A DNA stretch of 64,000 nt. It comes from Sva-07 sp963741755. Its GTDB lineage: Bacteria > Actinomycetota > Acidimicrobiia > Acidimicrobiales > Ilumatobacteraceae. Where the stretch lies: contig CAVUJG010000001.1 of the NCBI GenBank assembly GCA_963741755.1, forward strand, positions 248,001 to 312,000. The letters are read 5' to 3'. Below, one piece after another: positions 56,076 through 64,000 of the stretch. A program made the position numbers and the translations under genes. Below the pieces are notes generated by a model, which saw only the letters and a list, made by a program, of their open reading frames with translations, made no database searches and was not told the origin of the DNA. Every line of letters begins with the position of its first letter. Position 1 is the first letter of the stretch.

Positions 56076-57574
56076 CCGTCCGCCTCGCCGGCCGTCGGGC
56101 CGAGCACGTCGACGATGTACGGCGTGCGCTCGATCAGGTCGGTGGCGACCTGCTCGCTCATGCGCCACAGCGGGCCGGCGACCACGGCGATCGCAATCGT
56201 TCCGGCAACGGCGACACCCGCAGCGGTCTGCATGATCGTGACCGATCGGCGACTGGATGCGGGCACCGCCGACGGCGTGACCTCACCCCAGAACGCACCG
56301 AGCCAGATCTTCGTCATCGACAGCAAGGTGAGGATCGAGCCGATCAGCGACACCGCGACGATCACGTAGGCACCCGAGGAGATACCGGCGTCGACGAGCG
56401 CGAGCTTGGCGATGAAGCCCGAGAACGGCGGGAGGCCGGCCAAGCTCAGCGCCGGAAGTGCGAACAGCACGGCGATCACCGGCTTGCTGGTGGCGAGGCC
56501 GCCGACCTTCTTCAATGCGGAGGTTCCCTGATCGTCCTCGATCAAGCCGCCGGCAAGGAACATCACGGTCTTGACGGGGATCTGGTGGATCAGGAACAGC
56601 ACAGCACCGGCGACGCCGGCGACCGTGAACAGACCGAGCCCCATGATCATGTAGCCGATCTGGCTGACGACGTGGAACGACAGGATGCGCTTCACGTCGT
56701 TCTGTGCGAGCGCGCCGGCAACGCCGACGATCATCGTGAAGCCGGCGATGACGAGCAGCAGCGGGCCGAGCTGGTCGAGTTCCATCAGCGTGAAGAACCG
56801 AATGAGGACGTACACGCCGATCTTGGTGAGCAGTCCGGCGAACACCGCCGTGATCGTGGTCGGCGCGGTCGGGTAGCTGTCGGGGAGCCACGAGAACAAC
56901 GGGAAAATCGCCGCTTTCGTGCCGAAGACGATGAGGAACCACAGCCCGATGCCGACCTGGGTCGCTGCGGGGAGCTCCGGGATCCGCTCGGCGAGCAACG
57001 CCATGTTGACCGTGCCAGTGGCCGAGTAGACGATCGCTACGCCGAACAGGAACAGCGTCGATGCGAACAGGTTGATGACGACGTAGGTCATGCCCGAGCG
57101 CACCTGCGACTCGCGGCCCTGGTGGGTGAGCAACACGTAGCTGGCGACCAGGATCAGCTCGAACGCCACGAACAGCGTGAAGAGGTCGCCGGTGAGGATC
57201 GCCAGGCTGACGCCACCGGCGAGGACGAGCAGGATCGGGCTGACCACCGCGGGATCAGCGCCCGCCGGCGTGCGGCGCTGGCCGATCGCGAACAGCTCGA
57301 CCACCAGGATCGTCGCCGACGCGACGAGCAGGATGAGCGCAGCGAAGAGGTCGGCCACGAGCACGATGCCGAGGTCGGGCGCCCAGTCGCCGACACCGAG
57401 CACGATGGTGCCGTTGCGGTCGACATCGGCGAGCAGCGCGGCGGCCATCGCCGTCACCGTGGCCATCGTCGACACGGTGATCGTGTCGCGGGCCGTGGCG
57501 TTGCGTCGAAGGCCGAGCACCAGCGCCGAGGCGAGCAGCGGGAGCGCCACGCAGAGTCCGACGACGGCGTTCAC
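56072..57574 (-). CDS. mnhD: Mrp-type Na+/H+ antiporter subunit D
   Basis: 500 aa, complex I ND2/4/5-like proton-pump fold with about 14 helices. Conserved: FELILVASYVLLTHQG (key Glu of TM5), FGTKAAIFPLFSWLPDSYPTAPTTITAVFAGLLTKIGVY (Lys of TM7; only parts quoted separately match), LSFHVVSQIGYM (His/Lys region). Coupled to mnhC and mnhE by 4-bp overlaps. Confidence 0.94.
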   Translation of the reverse strand: MNAVVGLCVALPLLASALVLGLRRNATARDTITVSTMATVTAMAAALLADVDRNGTIVLGVGDWAPDLGIVLVADLFAALILLVASATILVVELFAIGQRRTPAGADPAVVSPILLVLAGGVSLAILTGDLFTLFVAFELILVASYVLLTHQGRESQVRSGMTYVVINLFASTLFLFGVAIVYSATGTVNMALLAERIPELPAATQVGIGLWFLIVFGTKAAIFPLFSWLPDSYPTAPTTITAVFAGLLTKIGVYVLIRFFTLMELDQLGPLLLVIAGFTMIVGVAGALAQNDVKRILSFHVVSQIGYMIMGLGLFTVAGVAGAVLFLIHQIPVKTVMFLAGGLIEDDQGTSALKKVGGLATSKPVIAVLFALPALSLAGLPPFSGFIAKLALVDAGISSGAYVIVAVSLIGSILTLLSMTKIWLGAFWGEVTPSAVPASSRRSVTIMQTAAGVAVAGTIAIAVVAGPLWRMSEQVATDLIERTPYIVDVLGPTAGEADG

Positions 57575-57993
57575 GATCCGTCCTCCCCGGACTCGTGGAG
57601 CATCTCGAGCTGACGGGTTTCGTCGAGCGCGGCCACGCGAGCTTCCTCGGTCGTGGCGATCCGGCGGTCCTCGACGTCATCCTCGACGAGGTCGTCACCG
57701 GTGAGGACCTGCTGACGCCGCGCCAGCGCCAACACGAACAGGGTGAGCCCGAACGAGATCACGATCGCCGTGAGCGACAATGCCTGTGGGAGTGGGTTCG
57801 CCGTATCGGCGGCGGGTTCACCGTCGACGATCGGGGGCGATCCGGCGCGCCCTCCCGATGCCAGCAGCGCCAGGACCGCAGCGTGGCCGAGCAATGCGAA
57901 GCCGAGCACGATCCGGCTCAACGACCGCGAGGTCACGAGGAACGTGCCGGTTGCCGCCAGACCGGCGACTGCGAAGATCATGGCGACGCTCAT
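57571..57993 (-). CDS. mnhC: Mrp-type Na+/H+ antiporter subunit C
   Basis: 140 aa, NuoK-like. Three helices (FAVAGLAATGTFLVT; IVLGFALLGHAAVLALLASG; ALSLTAIVISFGLTLFVLAL). The DPLPQALxLTAIVI signature reads NPLPQALSLTAIVI. Charged 45-residue C-terminal tail. ATG 57993 overlaps the mnhB stop. Confidence 0.93.
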   Translation of the reverse strand: MSVAMIFAVAGLAATGTFLVTSRSLSRIVLGFALLGHAAVLALLASGGRAGSPPIVDGEPAADTANPLPQALSLTAIVISFGLTLFVLALARRQQVLTGDDLVEDDVEDRRIATTEEARVAALDETRQLEMLHESGEDGS

Positions 57994-58448
57994 GGCGCCG
58001 CCTCCAGATCGTCCGATGGCGATGGGCGACCGCGATCGACGAGCGAGGTGGCGTCGAGTCCGTCGAGCAGAGCGATCACGAGGCCGACGACGATGGCGAC
58101 CACGCCGAGGTCGAACACGAGCGCCGAGCCCGTCTTGACGGTGCCGAGCAACGGCACGTCCCAGGTGACGACCACCTGGTCGAGCAACGGTTCGCCCCAC
58201 AGCAGCGGTGCGATGGCGACGAGACCGGCGATCACACCGCCGACCGACAGCCACACGGTTGCGTACCTCGGCTCTTGAATGCCGGCGATGGTGCGCAACA
58301 CGATGATGGCGCCCAGCATCAACCCGGCAGCGAAGCCGCCACCGGGCTGGTTGTGCCCGGCGAACAGCACGTAGGCGGCGACCACGAGCGCAACCGGTGT
58401 GACCGCCCGGACGGCCAACGACACGATCGGTGAAGTACGGGCGATCAT
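57990..58448 (-). CDS. mnhB: Mrp-type Na+/H+ antiporter subunit B
   Basis: 152 aa, four helices, with the hallmark FAGHNQPGGGFAAGLMLG near 28-45 and KTGSALVFDLGVVAIVVG. 4-bp overlaps on both sides. Confidence 0.94.
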   Translation of the reverse strand: MIARTSPIVSLAVRAVTPVALVVAAYVLFAGHNQPGGGFAAGLMLGAIIVLRTIAGIQEPRYATVWLSVGGVIAGLVAIAPLLWGEPLLDQVVVTWDVPLLGTVKTGSALVFDLGVVAIVVGLVIALLDGLDATSLVDRGRPSPSDDLEAAP

Positions 58449-60715
58449 GTCGCCACCTCGGAGGGACGACCACGTCGTCGCTTGGCGCCGAGCGTCAAGA
58501 TGCCGACGGCGACCACCATCAGGACGATGACCTCGCCGAGCGTGTCGAGCGCGCGGGTGTCGGTGAGGATCACGTTGACCACGTTCTTGCCGCCGCCCTC
58601 GGTCTGCGCCGTCTCGGCGAGTTCACGAACGGGCGCCTCGCCGACCGGGTTCCCGGCGCTGCCTGCCAACGCAACCGCCACCGCGGTGCCCATCGCTCCG
58701 GCGATGACGATTCGGCCGGCGGTCCACAGGCGCGTCGCGGCCGGGAAGGTGGTGGCGAGGCGGCCGAGGCCGACCACGAAGCCGACCACGATCACGGTCT
58801 CGACCAGTAGCTGGGTGAGGACCAGGTCGGGCGCGCCGTACGCCACGAACAGGCCGGCGACGCTGAAGCCGACCGCGCCGAGCACGAGTGCAGCACCGAG
58901 CCGCGACGAGACCTGCGTCGCCGACACGGCGGCGGCGACGATCATCACGACGAGGACGGCTTCGGCTCGGTTGTCCCACCAGTAGAGGGTGTCGGTATTG
59001 ATCTGGCCGACGAACGGCACCGCCGCGGCCGAGACCACGAGCACCGTGGTCGCCAAATACAGCGGCAACGATCCGTGCTGCACGCGTCCGGCAATCTGGC
59101 GGGCGAGTCGACCGACACCGTCGATCGTCCAGTCGACGTTCGCTGCCCCCCGGGCGACGGGGCCGGAGACGACGTGACGGCGAGCGAGCAGGGCGCCGAA
59201 CACCACGCCGACGGCAACGATCACGAGTGACGTGATGAACGCATCGGTCAGGCCCGGCCAGCGCAGCAGCGAATACACCTCGGCCTTCGGAGCGACGGTG
59301 ACCACGGCGGGACGCACGACGCCGGTGACCCAGCCGAGCGCCACGAACCCGAGGACCGACGCAGACGCCAGCACGATCTCAGGGCCGGACATCGCCGGTC
59401 GGCGGGGGGCGACGTCACGCTCCGGCATCGGCGCGGAAGCACCGAACATGCCGACGAGGAGCCGGGTCGTGTAGGCCACGGTCAACACCGAGCCGCCGAT
59501 GACGAGGCCACCGACCACCCAGAATTCGGCGCCGGACAGACCGAGCACGGCCTCGATGGCGGCTTCCTTGGTCGGGAAGCCGAGCAGCGGTGGGATGCCG
59601 GCCATCGAGGCACCTGAAATCACGGCCACCACGAACGTGATGGGCATCGAGCGTCGTAGACCCGACAGTTCGTTGATGTTCCGAGTTCCGGTGCGGACGT
59701 CGACCTCGCCGACGACCATGAACAGCGCCGCTTTGAAGACGGCGTGTGCAACGAGGATCGAGATCGCAGCGAACGTCGCCTTCGGGGTGCCGATCGCGAG
59801 CAGTGTGATCAGTAGGCCGAGCTGCGACACGGTGCCCCAGGCGAGGATCAGCTTGGCGTCGACATGGCGGAGCGCACCGATCGCTCCCCACGCCATCGTC
59901 ACGAGACCGAACGACAGCCCCAACGGCTTCCAGACGTCGGTGTCCTGGAACGCCGGCGCGATCACGGCCACCAGGATGACGCCCGCCTTCACCATCGTTG
60001 CCGAGTGGAGGTAGGCGCTGACCGGTGTCGGCGCTGCCATCGCGCCCGGCAACCAGACGTGGAAGGGGAACTGGGCCGACTTGGTCGCTGCCGCGACGAG
60101 GATCAGGATCGCCGCGGCATTGGCAGTCGAGCCGGTGATCGGGACGATCTCACTGAGCCGCGCGGTGCCGGCGGCGTCGACGAACAGCACGAAGCCTGCG
60201 AGGAGCGACAGGCCGCCTGCCGCGGTGATCACGAGGGCCCGTCGAGCTGCGATGCGTGCGACAGGGTCGGTGTTCTTGAAGCCGACGAGGAGGAACGACG
60301 TGATCGAGGTGAGCTCCCAGAAGATGAACAACGTCCACACCGATTCGGACCAGACGAGGCCGACCATTGCGGCCGAGAACGCGAGCAGCGTGGCAGCGAA
60401 ACGACCCATGCTCGCCGCAGTGCGGGAGAAGTAGCCGACCGCGTAGACGCACACCAGCGCTCCGATACCCGACACGAGCAGCGACAGCAACGAGCTCATC
60501 GCGTCGACGCGGAACTCGATGTTCACGTCGAGTCCGGGTACCCACTCGAACCCGGTGACGATCACGTCGTTCGAACCCAGTCGGGTCGCCGACCAGATCG
60601 CCGTGACCGCCATCGGTACCGCCGCGACCCACAACGATCGGCGCCCGAGCCGTCCGCCGAGAGCCGCCAGAGCCACGACGACGAGCACGTGCAGAGCGAG
60701 CAGAAACCAGATCAA
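58445..60715 (-). CDS. mnhA: Mrp-type Na+/H+ antiporter subunit A
   Basis: 756 aa, NuoL-like N-terminal pump domain (FWELTSITSFLLVGFKN with key Glu; VWLPGAMAAPTPVSAYLHSATMVKAG split as VWLPGAMAAPTPVSAYLH; HVDAKLILAWGTVSQLG) fused to a C-terminal MbhD/E-like part (YGAPDLVLTQLLVETVIVV and a final three-helix block to DTRALDTLGE). Start is TTG at 60715. A minus-strand TATCAT 9 nt before it could be the -10 of the operon, giving a very short leader. Heads the seven-gene operon for sodium extrusion and pH homeostasis. Confidence 0.93.
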   Translation of the reverse strand: MIWFLLALHVLVVVALAALGGRLGRRSLWVAAVPMAVTAIWSATRLGSNDVIVTGFEWVPGLDVNIEFRVDAMSSLLSLLVSGIGALVCVYAVGYFSRTAASMGRFAATLLAFSAAMVGLVWSESVWTLFIFWELTSITSFLLVGFKNTDPVARIAARRALVITAAGGLSLLAGFVLFVDAAGTARLSEIVPITGSTANAAAILILVAAATKSAQFPFHVWLPGAMAAPTPVSAYLHSATMVKAGVILVAVIAPAFQDTDVWKPLGLSFGLVTMAWGAIGALRHVDAKLILAWGTVSQLGLLITLLAIGTPKATFAAISILVAHAVFKAALFMVVGEVDVRTGTRNINELSGLRRSMPITFVVAVISGASMAGIPPLLGFPTKEAAIEAVLGLSGAEFWVVGGLVIGGSVLTVAYTTRLLVGMFGASAPMPERDVAPRRPAMSGPEIVLASASVLGFVALGWVTGVVRPAVVTVAPKAEVYSLLRWPGLTDAFITSLVIVAVGVVFGALLARRHVVSGPVARGAANVDWTIDGVGRLARQIAGRVQHGSLPLYLATTVLVVSAAAVPFVGQINTDTLYWWDNRAEAVLVVMIVAAAVSATQVSSRLGAALVLGAVGFSVAGLFVAYGAPDLVLTQLLVETVIVVGFVVGLGRLATTFPAATRLWTAGRIVIAGAMGTAVAVALAGSAGNPVGEAPVRELAETAQTEGGGKNVVNVILTDTRALDTLGEVIVLMVVAVGILTLGAKRRRGRPSEVAT

Positions 60716-60756
60716 CAGACCCGGATGATACGGCTCGATTTATTTGCATCACAACA

Positions 60757-60785
60757 TTGACCTATTCAAAAGGGTGTTTTATGAT
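60757..60785 (+). promoter_or_regulatory. Consensus sigma-70 promoter placing the sigma factor mRNA start at its ATG
   Basis: TTGACC (60757-60762), 17-bp spacer, TATGAT (60780-60785). Only 6 nt separate the -10 from the ATG at 60792, so +1 should fall on the A of the start codon, giving a leaderless mRNA. This is the best promoter match I saw in the window and lies in its most A/T-rich segment. Confidence 0.65.
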
Positions 60786-60791
60786 CTGTCC

Positions 60792-61652
60792 ATGCCTTGC
60801 TCTGACAGTTCAGCTCGTGCTCATGTCCCTGCCGGTCAGCCGCCGGTCTCGCGCCGCCTTCGACGTGACCATCGGGCGCTGCTCACCGCCGCCGATGAAC
60901 GGTGGCTCGCCCAAGCGATCGAAGCGGGCAGGTCCGCCCAGCGCCGACTCGACACCGGCGCTGCGCTCGACGGCGACACCGACCTCGTCACCGAGGGCGA
61001 ACGGGCTCGGCACCACTTCATCGAGGCGAACGTCCGCCTCGTGCAGAGCATCGCCAACCGGTTCAGCGTCCCGGTGCACCTCGACCGAGACGACATCGTC
61101 CAGGACGGGATGATCGGCCTCGAGAAGGCCGTCGAGAAGTTCGACTGGCGCCGCGGCTACAAGTTCTCCACGTACGCGACGTGGTGGATCCGCCAGTCGA
61201 TCCAGCGTGGCCTCGAAGCCTCCGCCACGACCATTCGCATCCCCGGACATCGAACCCGCGAGCTGCGCACCGCTGTCGCCGCGACCGCCGCGTCCGGCGC
61301 CCGGCTCGACGACGAACTGGCGATGATCGACATGCTCACGCAGCTCGAATCGATGGATCGTCCGATCGGTGACGGGGCCGACACGCTCGGCACGCTCGTG
61401 GCCAGCGACGACGAGGGCCCCGACGAGGCGGCTGAACGGCGTGTCGCTCGCGAACAGATCGATGCGCTGCTCGACCATCTCGACGAGACCAGCGCATTCG
61501 CGGTCGCCGCCCGGTTCGGCCTGCGCGGGCGGGAACCAGCGACGTTCGCGGTCATCGCCGAAGAACTCGGCGTGACACCGCAGGCCGTGCGGCGCCGCGT
61601 CGAGCGCGCGATCGCCAAGCTGCGCACCCACGCCGAGCCGATCGCCGCCTGA
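60792..61652 (+). CDS. Sigma-70 family RNA polymerase sigma factor (group 2-like)
   Basis: 286 aa from ATG 60792. Region 2 is well conserved: DRDDIVQDGMIGLEKAVEKF, then GYKFSTYATWWIRQSIQRGL (2.3/2.4), IRIPGHRTREL (3.0), and region 4 FAVIAEELGVTPQAVRRRVE with AIAKLR. A short region 1.2 is present; no region 1.1, so a non-essential group 2 or 3 sigma (HrdA/SigB-like). A longer in-frame start at 60744 would overlap the promoter and is less likely. Confidence 0.9.
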   Translation: MPCSDSSARAHVPAGQPPVSRRLRRDHRALLTAADERWLAQAIEAGRSAQRRLDTGAALDGDTDLVTEGERARHHFIEANVRLVQSIANRFSVPVHLDRDDIVQDGMIGLEKAVEKFDWRRGYKFSTYATWWIRQSIQRGLEASATTIRIPGHRTRELRTAVAATAASGARLDDELAMIDMLTQLESMDRPIGDGADTLGTLVASDDEGPDEAAERRVAREQIDALLDHLDETSAFAVAARFGLRGREPATFAVIAEELGVTPQAVRRRVERAIAKLRTHAEPIAA

Positions 61653-61671
61653 CGCTCCGCCGGCGCGATCG

Positions 61672-62622
61672 CTAGGGCGTCACCTCGTTGCGCAACGGCT
61701 CGCCACGGACGAAACGGGTGAGGTTGTCCAGGAAGATCTCTGCGACTCGCGCTGTGGTGCCGTCGCTGGACCCCGAGGTGTGGGGGCTGATGATCACGTT
61801 GGGGAGATCCCACAGCGGGTCGTCGGCGTGCAGCGGTTCGGGATCGAAGACATCGAGGCCTGCGCCGGCAAGACCGCCTGACGCCAACGCGTCGGTCAGC
61901 GCGGCCTGATCGACCAATTCGCCCCGGCCGACGTTGACGAAGACAGCGTGCGGGGGCATCGATCCGATCACGTCGGCGCTGATGATGCCGCGGGTCTCGG
62001 GCGCGAGCGGCAGGGCGACGACGACGGCGTCGGCGTTGCGGACAGCGTCGGCGAGTTCGCTCAACGGTCGCACCGGGCACCCTTCGTCGCCGTGGGCAGA
62101 TCGACGCACCACGGTCGGCCGCATGCCGAATGCTGTCGCCAACCGCACCACCTCACGGCCGATCGGGCCGTAGCCGACGACGACGAGGTCTTGGCCATCG
62201 AGATCACGGAACGGCGCCGGCGACCAGTCGTGGGCTGCCTGCGCCTGCAACCATCGTGGGAGGCCGCGACTCAGCGCCAACAGATAGAGCATCACCGTGC
62301 CGGCGATCGGCGGCGCACTCGCCCCCGACGACGTCGTGAGCCGGGCACCGCGTTCGAGGAACATCGAGAACACGGGGCTGTCCACGCCGGCCGACATCGA
62401 GTGGAACCACTCGATGTTCATCGCCTCCAACGCCACCTTGAAGAACGGGGCGGCACGTTCCGGCCACGCGTCGTTCGAGAAGAACGCGATGGTGATGCGC
62501 TCGATGTCGTCCGCCGAGACCTCCTCGCCCGGTCGAAGCACGATCAGTTCGAGTTCAGGCGCCGCCGCGGCAATCTCCGCGGCGTAGGCGTCGGCGAACG
62601 TGTCGGTACAGAACAGTGCCAC
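61672..62622 (-). CDS. D-isomer-specific 2-hydroxyacid dehydrogenase family protein
   Basis: 316 aa. NAD-binding motif VVGYGPIGREVVRLA (about 147-161), VNVGRGELVDQAAL with catalytic Arg, and the acid/His pair LDVFDPEPLHADDPLWD and ISPHTSG. N-terminal domain FHSMSAGVDSPVF fits. GTG at 62622. Substrate not assignable. On the same strand as the aminotransferase upstream, but the palindrome between suggests separate transcription. Confidence 0.88.
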   Translation of the reverse strand: MALFCTDTFADAYAAEIAAAAPELELIVLRPGEEVSADDIERITIAFFSNDAWPERAAPFFKVALEAMNIEWFHSMSAGVDSPVFSMFLERGARLTTSSGASAPPIAGTVMLYLLALSRGLPRWLQAQAAHDWSPAPFRDLDGQDLVVVGYGPIGREVVRLATAFGMRPTVVRRSAHGDEGCPVRPLSELADAVRNADAVVVALPLAPETRGIISADVIGSMPPHAVFVNVGRGELVDQAALTDALASGGLAGAGLDVFDPEPLHADDPLWDLPNVIISPHTSGSSDGTTARVAEIFLDNLTRFVRGEPLRNEVTP

Positions 62623-62675
62623 GCCGATCAGTCTCCCCCATCGAACCCGTCTCGTCCGAGGCCAGACCGCCGCCG

Positions 62676-62718
62676 CGACGGATTACATCAGGGGTCAGAC
62701 CCGCGATGTAATCCGTCG
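62676..62718. repeat. Nested palindrome (REP-like or terminator) after the second aminotransferase
   Basis: Perfect 13-bp arms CGACGGATTACAT (62676-62688) and ATGTAATCCGTCG (62706-62718) around a 17-nt loop that holds GGGTC-A-GACCC. It begins 5 nt after the aminotransferase stop. No U tract follows. The GGGGTCAGACCC core is of the kind found in REP elements of many genomes. Confidence 0.75.
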
Positions 62719-62723
62719 GTCGC

Positions 62724-64000
62724 TCAGGCGGTCAGTTCGGCGACGAACTCGGCGAACACGTCGGCGTAGCGCATGGCGTCGGCCTCGGTGTGCATCACCG
62801 AGATCAGCCACTGCTCGTCGAGGCCCGGCGGCAACAGGATTCCCCTGTTGATGCCGTGCATCCACTGCGCAAAGGCGAGATCGAAGTCGGTGGCCTTGTA
62901 GTCGCGATAGTTGCGCACCGGATCCTTCGACCAGGTGATGCAGCCCTTGGCGCCGAACTCGACGGTGTGGGCCGGCAGGCCCGCTTCGTCGATGATCTTC
63001 TGGCACGCCTCGACCAGGCGGTGGTTGAGCGCGACGGCGGCCTCGATGTTCTCGCGGCTGCACGCTTCGGTCAACGTGGCCTTGGCGGCGGCCATCACCA
63101 GCGGGTTGCCGTTGTAGGTACCGAGGTGAAGCACCTCGCCGGTGGTGATCAGGTCCATGTACTCGGCCTTGCCGCCGAATGCGCCGACCGGGAATCCGCC
63201 GCCGATCGACTTGGCGAGCGTGATCAGGTCAGGGGTGACGCCGAACTTCTTGGTGGCGCCCCCGTAACCCGGCCGTGATGCCGGTCTTGACCTCGTCGAA
63301 GATCAGCAACGTGCCGTACTTGTCGCAGATCTCGCGGACCGCTGCGAGGTAACCCGGCTCGGGCAGGCAGATCCCGATGTTCTCCATGACCGGTTCGACG
63401 ATGAAACAGGCAACCTCGCGGCTGGCGAGCACCCGCTCGAGCGCGGGCGCGTCGTTGAACTGGATCACGATGACGTCGTCGATCGTGCCTTGGGTGATCC
63501 CACCTGACTGCGGGACCGAGTACGGGGCGTCGGCCGGACCGGCAGCCGCCACGGCCGGCTTGTTCGAGATCATCACCTCGTCGTGATGGCCGTGGTAACC
63601 GCCCTCGACCTTGACGAGCTTCTCGCGCTTGGTGACGCCGCGAGCGAGTCGGATCGCGTCCATCGTCGCTTCGGTGCCCGAGTTGGTCGGCCGCCACATC
63701 GGGAAGCCGTAGCGCTCACCGAGCAGCTCGGCGACCTCGGCGTCGAGTTCGCACGGCGTGACATACAAGCTGCCGTGGTCGAGCTGGGCCTCGACGGCCT
63801 TGCGGACCGCGGGATGCATGTGGCCGGCGAACAATGCACCGAAACCCATGTCGTAGTCGACGTATTCGTTGTCGTCGACGTCGATCATGTGAGCGCCGGC
63901 GGCGTGCTTGACGACGATCGGGTGAGGGTCGTACGCCTGGAAACTGGAGGGCACTCCGGCAGGAAGCACCTTGCGGGCTCGCTCGGTGGCCTTCTGGGAT
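62724..64000 (-). CDS. Class III (PLP) aminotransferase, second paralogue, frameshifted and partial
   Basis: The 5' end lies beyond the right edge (the frame is open to 64000: KATERARKVLPAGVPSSF). First frame: MGFGALFAGHMHPAV, RPTNSGTEATMDAIRLARG, EPVMENIGICLP, LIFDEVKTGITAG. Second frame: GVTPDLITLAKSIGGG (PLP lysine), GTYNGNPLVMAAAKA, VRNYRDYKATDFDLAF. They join at 63268-63270, where one extra C on the plus strand changes GGT-TAC-GGG-GGC; removing it restores YGGATKKFG. Paralogue of the gene at 22.8-24.2 kb. No neighbour indicates the substrate. Confidence 0.82.

Noticed and set aside
60744..60791. Upstream start of the sigma factor
   Set aside because: It would place the start codon before the promoter's -35 element.

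Overview
The window is high-GC DNA whose genes end and start on overlapping ATGA or GTGA codons. It carries several F420/flavin oxidoreductase families, P450s, acyl-CoA dehydrogenases, mycobacterial-type P-type ATPase and trehalose genes, and a Mrp antiporter operon. Together these fit an actinobacterium, most likely of class Acidimicrobiia (Ilumatobacter-like). That placement is inference from gene content; there is no rRNA here. No IS element, CRISPR array or rRNA is visible, and there is one tRNA.

Layout. (1) 1-4.9 kb: a defence-type island. It holds the first two genes of a Wadjet-like (DUF2397/DUF2398) cassette running off the left edge and a divergent Schlafen-AlbA_2/ATPase gene, and it abuts the 3' end of tRNA-Gly(CCC). 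(2) 5-14 kb: a ferredoxin; a tight PIG-L deacetylase/glycosyltransferase/acyl-CoA dehydrogenase/methyltransferase operon; a large clade-2 catalase; a phytoene-dehydrogenase-like flavoprotein with an SRPBCC protein; a tiny proline-rich ORF and a methyltransferase. (3) 14-23 kb: a double-length AI-2E-type transporter, a decayed PfkB sugar kinase, a DUF2383 four-helix protein, and a four-gene operon (FAS1 lipoprotein, ABC ATPase, ABC-2 permease, two-TM helical protein). (4) 23-33 kb: a class III aminotransferase, a Ddn-type nitroreductase, adenosine deaminase, a P450, a secreted metallopeptidase-like lipoprotein, a LuxR regulator, an NlpC/P60-like hydrolase, an SDR and an LLM oxidoreductase. (5) 34-39.4 kb: a lipid/aromatic degradation-type cluster (two acyl-CoA dehydrogenase-fold enzymes, two hotdog proteins, a P450, a TetR regulator). 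(6) 39.4-52 kb: a PEP-utilising enzyme without an ATP-grasp domain, a CtpE-like P-type ATPase, a class V aminotransferase-fold protein, an M23 peptidase, and a dihydroorotate-dehydrogenase-like protein coupled to pyruvate:ferredoxin oxidoreductase. (7) 52-64 kb: two small acidic lipoproteins, trehalose-6-phosphate synthase, a winged-helix regulator, the complete mnhABCDEFG operon, a sigma-70 factor with an apparently leaderless promoter, a 2-hydroxyacid dehydrogenase, and a second class III aminotransferase cut by the right edge.

Two window-wide patterns stand out. First, several intergenic palindromic repeats sit at gene ends. One family has three copies (35.2, 37.4 and 52.3 kb) sharing arms around AAATTCGGAGC and a loop of exactly 25 nt. 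There are also a tandem hairpin pair (41.8 kb), a 37-nt repeat pair (47.4 kb) and a 13-bp-arm hairpin (62.7 kb). Second, four otherwise intact long genes (jetA-like, both class III aminotransferases, pyruvate:ferredoxin oxidoreductase) are each broken by one frameshift, two of them in short homopolymers. This suggests residual indel errors in the assembly, unlike the sugar kinase, which has really lost internal sequence.
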